Shown one piece after another: positions 6,091 through 11,825 of a stretch of DNA of 11,825 nucleotides. Both the position numbers and the translations under genes were made by a program. Under the pieces are notes generated by a model, which worked only from the letters and a program-made list of their open reading frames with translations, made no database searches and was not told the origin of the DNA. The stretch lies in the NCBI GenBank assembly GCA_944391155.1, contig CALXSO010000090.1:1-11825 (forward strand), in the 5' to 3' direction. This DNA is from an uncultured Clostridia bacterium (GTDB lineage: Bacteria; Bacillota; Clostridia; TANB77; CAG-508). Each line of letters starts with the position of its first letter. The first letter of the stretch is position 1.

Positions 6091-7249
6091 AATGATAAGA
6101 AAAAATGATACAAGCTACGTAATAGTACTTATTTTTCAAGCAATAGGAATAGCTTGTAATTTTATTGAAGTATTATTAACAATAAAAGCAAATAGTTTTA
6201 CAATAATAATAAAATATCTTTTCTCAATAATTATCCCAATAGTAATAATAATATTAACAAAAAAAAATATACCACTAATGGAAATAGAAAATATAGCATT
6301 AGCAAAATTTTGGCTAATTTTTGGAAATCGAAAAATGGCAAAACAATGTTTAATAAACTTAGTAACAAAATATCCAGAAAATTATCAAGGACATAAAATG
6401 CTTGCAGAAATTTATGAAAGCGAAGGAGGAATGAGAAAATCAATAGATGAATATGTACTAGCAATTGACAGCAACAAAAAAGATTATGATTCATATTACA
6501 AAGTAGCAGAATTATTAAATCAACTAGATAAAAAAGACGAAGCAGCAGAAATGCTATTCAATTTATTGCAAAAGAAACCAGAATATTATAATGCAACAAT
6601 TTTACTTGGAGAAATATTAATAGACAAAGAGCTATATAAAGAAGCAGCAAATATATATCAAGAAGCTTTAAAACATAATCCAGGAAGTTATGATTTAAAT
6701 TATAATCTAGGAATAGCATATACAATGTTAAACGACTTTCAAAGTGCAAAAATATGCTATGAAAAAGCAGCAGAAATCAATAGCTTATCATATATGTCTA
6801 AATACTCATTAGCAGAAATTGCATTAATATATAAAGATATAGAAGAAGCAGAAAAATATTTTATGGAATGTCTACAAGATGAAGAATTATCAGCAGATGG
6901 ATATTACGAATTAGCAAAAATTGAATTAATAAAAGGAAATAAAGATACAGCAATAAAATATATAAATACAGCAATAGATACAAACTCAAAAAAAATAGTT
7001 CCAAAAGTAAAAAAAGATCCAATATTCATACCAATAATAGCAAAAATATCAATACCATTTAACTTAGAAGAAAATGAAATAAATCATAAATTAGAAGAAA
7101 AAGAAATAAAAGCCAAAGAACATCTAGAAGAAATGTTTGAAATAACTAGGCATTTAAGTTATAATGATATAGAACTTTTAAGCTATAACAAAAATAAAGA
7201 AAAAGAAGAGTTAAAAGAACAAGATAGAAATATTAATGAAGGAAGATAA
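6080..7249 (+). CDS. Membrane-anchored tetratricopeptide-repeat protein
   Basis: 389 residues from the ATG at 6080, which has no ribosome binding site. The natural protein is probably about 406 residues from the ATG at 6028, with a one-base frameshift just after it (see that entry). Including the upstream part there are three hydrophobic N-terminal segments, the last two at about residues 11-32 and 37-58 of the 6080 version. Then come about six TPR-type helical pairs (about 70-300) with typical A, Y, G, P spacing, such as LNYNLGIAYTMLNDFQSAKICYEKAAEINS in two pieces. A charged, possibly coiled tail (about 330-389) ends it. TPRs bind other proteins, so a scaffold at the membrane is plausible. 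The partner is unknown. It has its own promoter (5957-5985) and is followed by a terminator. Confidence 0.85.
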   Translation: MFYEMIRKNDTSYVIVLIFQAIGIACNFIEVLLTIKANSFTIIIKYLFSIIIPIVIIILTKKNIPLMEIENIALAKFWLIFGNRKMAKQCLINLVTKYPENYQGHKMLAEIYESEGGMRKSIDEYVLAIDSNKKDYDSYYKVAELLNQLDKKDEAAEMLFNLLQKKPEYYNATILLGEILIDKELYKEAANIYQEALKHNPGSYDLNYNLGIAYTMLNDFQSAKICYEKAAEINSLSYMSKYSLAEIALIYKDIEEAEKYFMECLQDEELSADGYYELAKIELIKGNKDTAIKYINTAIDTNSKKIVPKVKKDPIFIPIIAKISIPFNLEENEINHKLEEKEIKAKEHLEEMFEITRHLSYNDIELLSYNKNKEKEELKEQDRNINEGR

Positions 7250-7270
7250 AAGATATTTTGAATAGTATCT

Positions 7271-7318
7271 AAAACAAGTTAGCAATACTTAAAATAATAA
7301 GTAATGCTAACTTGTTTT
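7271..7318 (+). terminator. Hairpin terminator after the TPR protein gene
   Basis: Bases 7271-7290 and 7299-7318 form 20-bp arms with a single mismatch around an 8-base loop. The left arm begins with AAAA and the right arm ends with TTTT, so the hairpin includes its own U-tract and can work in either direction. It lies 21 bp after the stop codon of the TPR gene. Confidence 0.9.
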
Positions 7319-7440
7319 ATTGTGAATGTAGTATATACAAAAAATACAAACATCATTCAAGAGGTAGTAATTATATAAAAAACATGCTATTTCTTAATAA
7401 AAAGTAATAATAAACATATACATGTAAAAAGGAGGTCGAT

Positions 7441-8319
7441 ATGAAAAATATATATGGTATTCTAGGTGGAGACAATAGAAATATTAAATTATCTATATTA
7501 CTTGCAAAAGAAAAAAATATAGTATATACTTATGGCTTAGAAAAGGCAGAAGAAATTAAAGATAATCAAAAAATTAATATTTGTACAGATTTAAAAGAAA
7601 TACTAGAAAAAGCAGATAATATAATCAGTGCAATACCATTTTCAAAAGATGGAAAAAATATTAATATGCCTTATAGTGAAGAAAAAATAGCGATTCAAGA
7701 TTGCATAAAACTAATGAAAAATAAAGTATTAATAGCAGGACAGATATCAGAAGAAACAAAAGACATAGCACAAAAAAATAATTGCAAAATAATTGATATA
7801 ATGAAAAAAGAAGAAATAGTTATATTAAATACAATTGCAACAGCAGAAGGGACAATTCAAATATTAATGGAAAACACAGACACCATACTTCAAGGATTAA
7901 AAGTGCTAATTCTAGGATTTGGAAGAGTTTCAAAAACATTAGCTCAAAAATTACAACAATTGCAAATGGAAGTTACTTGTGCTGCAAGAAAAGAAACGGA
8001 TATAGCTTGGATTGAAACATATGGTTATAATTTCATTAATATAAATAATATTAATGAAAAATTTTCTGAATATGATGTAATAATAAATACAGTACCAGCA
8101 CAAATTATTACAGAAAAAGAAATGGAATATATAAGCAAAAAAACAATATTAATAGATTTAGCATCATATCCAGGAGGAGTAGACTTTGAAAAAGCTAAAG
8201 AAAAAAATTTAAAAGTAATATGGGCATTAGGAATACCAGGCAAAGTAGCACCAGAAACAAGTGCAATATTCATAAAAAGAGAGATAGAAAAACTGATAAA
8301 AAATAGCTATAAAAAGTAG
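7441..8319 (+). CDS. dpaA: Dipicolinate synthase subunit A
   Basis: 292 residues, normal for DpaA (SpoVFA). The start is supported by a near-perfect AAGGAGGT at 7429-7436. The N-terminal domain opens with a glycine-rich GGDNRN segment (9-14). The second domain has a Rossmann dinucleotide-binding motif LGFGRVSK (G159-F-G161), and the C-terminus carries the characteristic IDLASYPGGVDF and WALGIPGKVAPETSA motifs. With DpaB it makes dipicolinic acid from the lysine-pathway dihydrodipicolinate step in the mother cell, and the product is then stored in the spore core with calcium. dpaB normally follows directly but here the next gene is uppP. Expression is expected late in sporulation, but I could not identify a convincing sporulation promoter in 7319-7440. 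Confidence 0.93.
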   Translation: MKNIYGILGGDNRNIKLSILLAKEKNIVYTYGLEKAEEIKDNQKINICTDLKEILEKADNIISAIPFSKDGKNINMPYSEEKIAIQDCIKLMKNKVLIAGQISEETKDIAQKNNCKIIDIMKKEEIVILNTIATAEGTIQILMENTDTILQGLKVLILGFGRVSKTLAQKLQQLQMEVTCAARKETDIAWIETYGYNFININNINEKFSEYDVIINTVPAQIITEKEMEYISKKTILIDLASYPGGVDFEKAKEKNLKVIWALGIPGKVAPETSAIFIKREIEKLIKNSYKK

Positions 8320-8360
8320 AAGCAATAATTGAATTGTTATACAAAGAAGGGAGAAGAAAA

Positions 8361-9152
8361 ATGAATGAAATTTGGCAAGCATTAATTTTAGGAGTAGTTC
8401 AAGGACTAACAGAACTATTACCAATATCAAGTTCAGCACATCTAAATTTAATACCTTGGATATTTAATTGGAACATTCCAGAAAGTTTTGATGTAGCTTT
8501 GCATTTTGGAACACTACTTGCAATAGCAATATTCTTCTTTAAAGATTGGATAGAGTTAATAAAAGGAGGATATAAACAAGTAGTAAAAAAAGAAAAATCA
8601 TTTGAAGGAAAAATGTTCTGGTACATAGTTGCTGCAACAATTCCTGGAGGAATAATAGGTTTTATTTTAGACCACTTTGTAGGAGATTCATTAGGAAATA
8701 TGCCATTATTAATTGCAATAGCATTAATAGTTATGGGAATCATCTTATATGTTGTAGATAAAAAAGCACCAAACAAAACAAAATATGAAGAAATGAATTT
8801 TAAACAAACATTTATTATAGGAATATCACAAGCACTAGCATTTATCCCAGGAGTATCACGTTCAGGAATAACAATGACAACAGGAAGACTTATGGGAGTA
8901 GATAGAGCATCTACAGCTAAATATTCATTTATGCTTTCTGCACCAATTGTACTAGGTGCAACAATATATAAAGTCAAAGACTTTGTATTTGGTATGCCTT
9001 TTGTAGTTGGTGTATTATCAAGCTTTTTAGTAGGTTTATTAGTAATTAAATTTTTATTACAATATTTACAAAAAGGAAGCTTCAAAGTATTTGCAATTTA
9101 TAGAATAATAGTAGGTTTAGGTATAATAGGTTTATTTTTATCAAGAATGTGA
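8361..9152 (+). CDS. uppP: Undecaprenyl-diphosphate phosphatase
   Basis: 263 residues from the ATG at 8361, chosen because GGGAG (8349-8353) is seven bases upstream and MNEIWQALILGVVQGLTE is the family start; an in-frame TTG at 8334 lacks a binding site. The protein is polytopic (about seven or eight hydrophobic segments). Both BacA/UppP signature regions are present: QGLTELLPISSSAHL near the N-terminus and PGVSRSGITMTTG near residue 170. It removes one phosphate from undecaprenyl diphosphate on the outer face of the membrane, recycling the lipid carrier for peptidoglycan and other wall polymers, and raises bacitracin tolerance. It lies 41 bp after dpaA, possibly sharing a transcript, and is closed by its own terminator. 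Confidence 0.96.
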   Translation: MNEIWQALILGVVQGLTELLPISSSAHLNLIPWIFNWNIPESFDVALHFGTLLAIAIFFFKDWIELIKGGYKQVVKKEKSFEGKMFWYIVAATIPGGIIGFILDHFVGDSLGNMPLLIAIALIVMGIILYVVDKKAPNKTKYEEMNFKQTFIIGISQALAFIPGVSRSGITMTTGRLMGVDRASTAKYSFMLSAPIVLGATIYKVKDFVFGMPFVVGVLSSFLVGLLVIKFLLQYLQKGSFKVFAIYRIIVGLGIIGLFLSRM

Positions 9153-9154
9153 AC

Positions 9155-9187
9155 AAAAGACCCAATTCGATAAGAGTTGGGTCTTTT
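9155..9187 (+). terminator. Rho-independent terminator after uppP
   Basis: Bases 9155-9168 and 9174-9187 form 14-bp arms with one G-U pair and a 5-base loop. The stem has a GACCC/GGGTC core, an A-tract on the left and a TTTT end on the right. It starts two bases after the uppP stop codon and could also stop transcription from the other side. Confidence 0.92.
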
Positions 9188-9254
9188 GGCATGATTATGG
9201 AACCAACTTCTTCAGTTATACTAAAAAAGAGTTAAACAAAATGAATTTAACAAT

Positions 9255-9283
9255 TTGATTTTTTATCATATCTATGGTAAAAT
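9255..9283 (+). promoter_or_regulatory. Promoter of dxs
   Basis: A -35 box TTGATT (9255-9260), a 17-bp spacer and a -10 box TAAAAT (9278-9283) with the extended -10 TG at 9275-9276. Transcription would start near 9290, giving a leader of only about 24 bases before the dxs ATG at 9314. Position after the uppP terminator supports it. Confidence 0.7.
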
Positions 9284-9313
9284 AGGCCAAGAATAAAAAA
9301 ATGAGGGATAGTA

Positions 9314-11188
9314 ATGTTAGAAAAAATAAATTCACCAAAAGATTTAAAAAAATTAACTTTAGAAGAAAAAGAAATTCTAGCAGAAGATATAAGAAAATAT
9401 ATATTGGAAATAGTCTCAAAAAATGGAGGACATTTAGCATCAAATTTAGGAGTTGTAGAATTAACAATAGCCTTGCATAGTGTATTTGATGTCCCAAAAG
9501 ATAAAATAGTATGGGATGTAGGACATCAAACATATGTCCATAAAATATTAACAGGAAGAAAAGAACAATTAAAAACATTGAGGCAATTAAATGGAATAGC
9601 AGGATTTCCAAAAACAAACGAATCAGAAACCGACTGTTTTAATACAGGACATAGTAGTACATCAATATCAGTAGCACTAGGAATGGCAAGAGCAAGAGAC
9701 ATAAAAAAAGAAAATAATTCAGTACTAGCAGTAATAGGAGATGGTGCATTAACAGGAGGAATGGCAATAGAAGCCTTAAATGATGTAGGATTTAGCAAAT
9801 GCAAAATGACAATTATTTTAAATGACAATGAAATGAGCATTTCAAAAAATGTTGGAGGACTAAATATGTTCTTAAGTAAATTAAGAACAAAAAAGCTATA
9901 CACAAAATCTAATATTTCAGCTAAAAAAATCATACTAAAAATACCTGTTGTTGGAAGACCATTTGTAAGGTTAATTCAAAAAACAAAAAGAAGTATCAAA
10001 CAATTAATAATACCAAAAATGTTTTTTGAAGATATAGGAATGACATATTTAGGACCAGTAGATGGACATAACATTCAAGAACTAGAAAATATATTAAGAC
10101 TAAGCAAACAAGTAGAAAACCCTGTATTAATACATGTATTAACTAAAAAAGGAAAAGGATATGAAATAGCAGAAAAAAATCCAGACAAATTCCATGCAAC
10201 ATCACCTTTTGATATAGAAACAGGAAAAGCCAAAAAAGAAAAAGGAAAAGACTATTCAAAAATATTTGGAGAAAAATTAGTTGAACTTGCAAAAGAAAAT
10301 GATAAAATTGTAGCAATAACAGCATCTATGAAAGACGGAACAGGACTTACAGAATTTCAAAAGCAATTTCCAGATAGATTTTTCGACATTGGAATAGCAG
10401 AACAACATGCAGTAGGACTAGCAGCAGGAATGGCAAAAGCAGGAATGATACCAGTAGTACCAATATATTCATCATTTTATCAAAGAGCATATGACCAAGT
10501 AATACATGATGTAGCTATTCAAAATCTTCCAGTAATAATGTGTGTAGATAGAGCAGGACTTGTAGGAGCAGATGGAGAAACACATCAAGGAACATTAGAT
10601 ATGGCTTTTTTCAGACTAGTACCAAATCTTACCATTGTAGCACCAAAAGACTTTGAAGAACTAAGAAAAATGCTAGAATTTGCAACATCATTTAAAAGAC
10701 CAATAGTAATTAGATATCCAAGAGGAGGAGAATCTGATTATAAATTTAAAAAATGTGAAAAAATAGAATTAGGAAAATCCGAAATTATAAAAGAAGGAAC
10801 TGATATAAGTATAATTGCTATTGGGAAAACAGTAGCAAAAGCAATAAAGATAGCAGAGAAATTAGAAGAAAACAATATAAATTCAGAAGTAATAAATGCA
10901 AGATTTTTAAAACCAATTGACTCAGAAAAAATAAAAGAATCAATATTAAAAACTAAATTTGTAGTTACAATAGAAGATGGAACAAGAATAAATGGACTTG
11001 CTACTGCTGTAGACGAAATCATATTAAACTCAAAACTAGAAAAAATAAAAAGACTAAATTACGCATATCCAGATACATTTATTAAACATGGAACGATTGA
11101 TGAACTAGAAAAAATATATGGACTAGATGCAGAATCTATTACAAATAGAATTTTAAAAGAGAAACAAGACAAAATAGATATTAAATAA
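9314..11188 (+). CDS. dxs: 1-deoxy-D-xylulose-5-phosphate synthase
   Basis: 624 residues, the usual length for Dxs. The ATG at 9314 follows a modest GAGGG (9303-9307). The enzyme joins pyruvate and glyceraldehyde 3-phosphate with loss of CO2, using thiamine diphosphate, the first step of the MEP pathway to isoprenoids. It is cytosolic. Visible motifs are HLASNLGVVEL, VWDVGHQTYVHKILTGR (H71), the thiamine diphosphate and Mg motif GDGALTGGMAIEALND (D143), the FHATSPFD segment, and the pyrimidine-domain GIAEQHAVGLAAGMA with catalytic E363. The C-terminal transketolase domain is intact (EVINARFLKPID). It is followed after 11 bp by a ylmH-like gene, probably in the same operon. Confidence 0.97.
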   Translation: MLEKINSPKDLKKLTLEEKEILAEDIRKYILEIVSKNGGHLASNLGVVELTIALHSVFDVPKDKIVWDVGHQTYVHKILTGRKEQLKTLRQLNGIAGFPKTNESETDCFNTGHSSTSISVALGMARARDIKKENNSVLAVIGDGALTGGMAIEALNDVGFSKCKMTIILNDNEMSISKNVGGLNMFLSKLRTKKLYTKSNISAKKIILKIPVVGRPFVRLIQKTKRSIKQLIIPKMFFEDIGMTYLGPVDGHNIQELENILRLSKQVENPVLIHVLTKKGKGYEIAEKNPDKFHATSPFDIETGKAKKEKGKDYSKIFGEKLVELAKENDKIVAITASMKDGTGLTEFQKQFPDRFFDIGIAEQHAVGLAAGMAKAGMIPVVPIYSSFYQRAYDQVIHDVAIQNLPVIMCVDRAGLVGADGETHQGTLDMAFFRLVPNLTIVAPKDFEELRKMLEFATSFKRPIVIRYPRGGESDYKFKKCEKIELGKSEIIKEGTDISIIAIGKTVAKAIKIAEKLEENNINSEVINARFLKPIDSEKIKESILKTKFVVTIEDGTRINGLATAVDEIILNSKLEKIKRLNYAYPDTFIKHGTIDELEKIYGLDAESITNRILKEKQDKIDIK

Positions 11189-11199
11189 AGGAGACATTT

Positions 11200-11825
11200 A
11201 TGAATAAACAAGAATTGTTAGAGGAATACAAAAAACAAGATGATAAAATCTTATTATCACAAATACTGGATAAAATAGAATTAAGTGAAAAAAATGATAA
11301 AATAGAATTTACAGATTTTTTAGATATGTATCAAGTAGTATTAGTAAAAAATTTTTTAAAAAAGATAGAAATAAAAAACTATAAATTTTACGGAGGATTT
11401 GAAGAATCAGAAAGAAAAATAGTAATATTTTATTCAGAAAAATACAATGAAGAAATGATAGAAAAAAACTATGAAAAAATGTGTAAAATTATTAGAATTA
11501 CATTAGCATCAAAAGAACAAGGAATATATTCTCACAGAAATTATTTAGGTGGAATCATAAAGTTAGGGATGAAAAGAGAAAAAATAGGGGATATTTTAGT
11601 ATTTGAAAACGGTGCAGACATAGTAGTAAAAGAAGAAACAGCAAACATATTAGCAAAAGAACTAGGAAGCTTAACAAGATTTGAAAATGCAAAAATAGAA
11701 GTAGAAGAGATAAAAAACATTAGAAAACCAGAAATAAAAAAAGAAGAAATTGATATAATCATACCATCATTAAGATTAGATAATATCGTATCAGATTTAG
11801 CAAGAACATCAAGAAGTAAAGCAGT
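11200..11825 (+). CDS. ylmH: YlmH-like S4-domain RNA-binding protein (partial, 3' end missing)
   Basis: At least 208 residues; the window ends inside the gene. AAAGGAGA lies just before the ATG, which starts 11 bp after dxs. The N-terminal half (about 1-80) with EFTDFLDMYQ and YGGFEESERK, then the GIYSHRNYLGGIIKLGMKREKIGDI block, matches the YlmH family. The last visible residues SLRLDNIVSDLARTSRSKA are the beginning of an S4 RNA-binding domain. In Bacillus subtilis YlmH binds ribosomal complexes and has been linked to rescue of stalled ribosomes; the role here is by family. YlmH is more often found near cell-division genes; here it follows dxs, where clostridia often have another S4 protein, TlyA. 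The sequence does not look like TlyA, which starts with its S4 domain. Confidence 0.85.
   Translation, partial: MNKQELLEEYKKQDDKILLSQILDKIELSEKNDKIEFTDFLDMYQVVLVKNFLKKIEIKNYKFYGGFEESERKIVIFYSEKYNEEMIEKNYEKMCKIIRITLASKEQGIYSHRNYLGGIIKLGMKREKIGDILVFENGADIVVKEETANILAKELGSLTRFENAKIEVEEIKNIRKPEIKKEEIDIIIPSLRLDNIVSDLARTSRSKA

Noticed and set aside
7319..7440. Sporulation-type promoter before dpaA (CATA-like strings at 7394-7400 and 7415-7424)
   Set aside because: They match sigma-E, sigma-G or sigma-K -10 patterns only partly and have no properly spaced -35 partner.
8334..8360. In-frame TTG at 8334 as the start of uppP
   Set aside because: It lacks a ribosome binding site and adds nine non-conserved residues; the ATG at 8361 has GGGAG at good spacing and matches the family start.

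Overview
The window is very AT-rich (roughly a quarter to 30% G+C by eye). Its coding strand is purine-rich, with A-ending codons (ATA Ile, AGA Arg, GAA, AAA), strong AGGAGG-type ribosome binding sites and TTG as well as ATG starts. With a dipicolinate synthase gene (spore formation), a Gram-positive style polA-lytic transglycosylase pair and a YlmH protein, this points to a low-GC, probably endospore-forming member of the Bacillota, class Clostridia, perhaps an uncultivated gut lineage. Genus-level placement is not possible from the sequence alone. All nine genes lie on the + strand.

Left part (1-1933). Bases 1-315 hold no recognisable gene. They contain a perfect 30-bp inverted repeat (72-101 and 245-274) enclosing 143 bp of AT-rich DNA, with a good extended -10 promoter at its right end pointing at the next gene. 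That gene encodes a membrane-anchored prepilin-like surface protein with a lectin-like C-terminal domain. The arrangement looks like a phase-variable invertible promoter, and it is the most interesting feature here. A 508-bp gap follows with no convincing gene; it holds a second, imperfect inverted repeat (1652-1743) and possible remnants of decayed coding sequence.

Middle part (1934-7318). A YfcE-type metallophosphoesterase and DNA polymerase I (TTG start, degenerate proofreading domain) come first, then a small membrane-anchored lytic transglycosylase (TTG start). A membrane-anchored TPR protein with its own strong promoter follows; its start looks frameshifted. A strong hairpin terminator closes this block.

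Right part (7319-11825). dpaA (dipicolinate synthase subunit A, without dpaB next to it) is followed by uppP (undecaprenyl pyrophosphate phosphatase) and a terminator. Then, from its own promoter, come dxs (first step of the MEP isoprenoid pathway) and the start of a ylmH-like S4 RNA-binding protein, cut by the window edge. Dxs and UppP act at the two ends of polyprenyl carrier metabolism: Dxs begins synthesis of the isoprenoid units, and UppP recycles the lipid carrier used for cell wall synthesis. Apart from the left 1.9 kb this is ordinary core-genome DNA.
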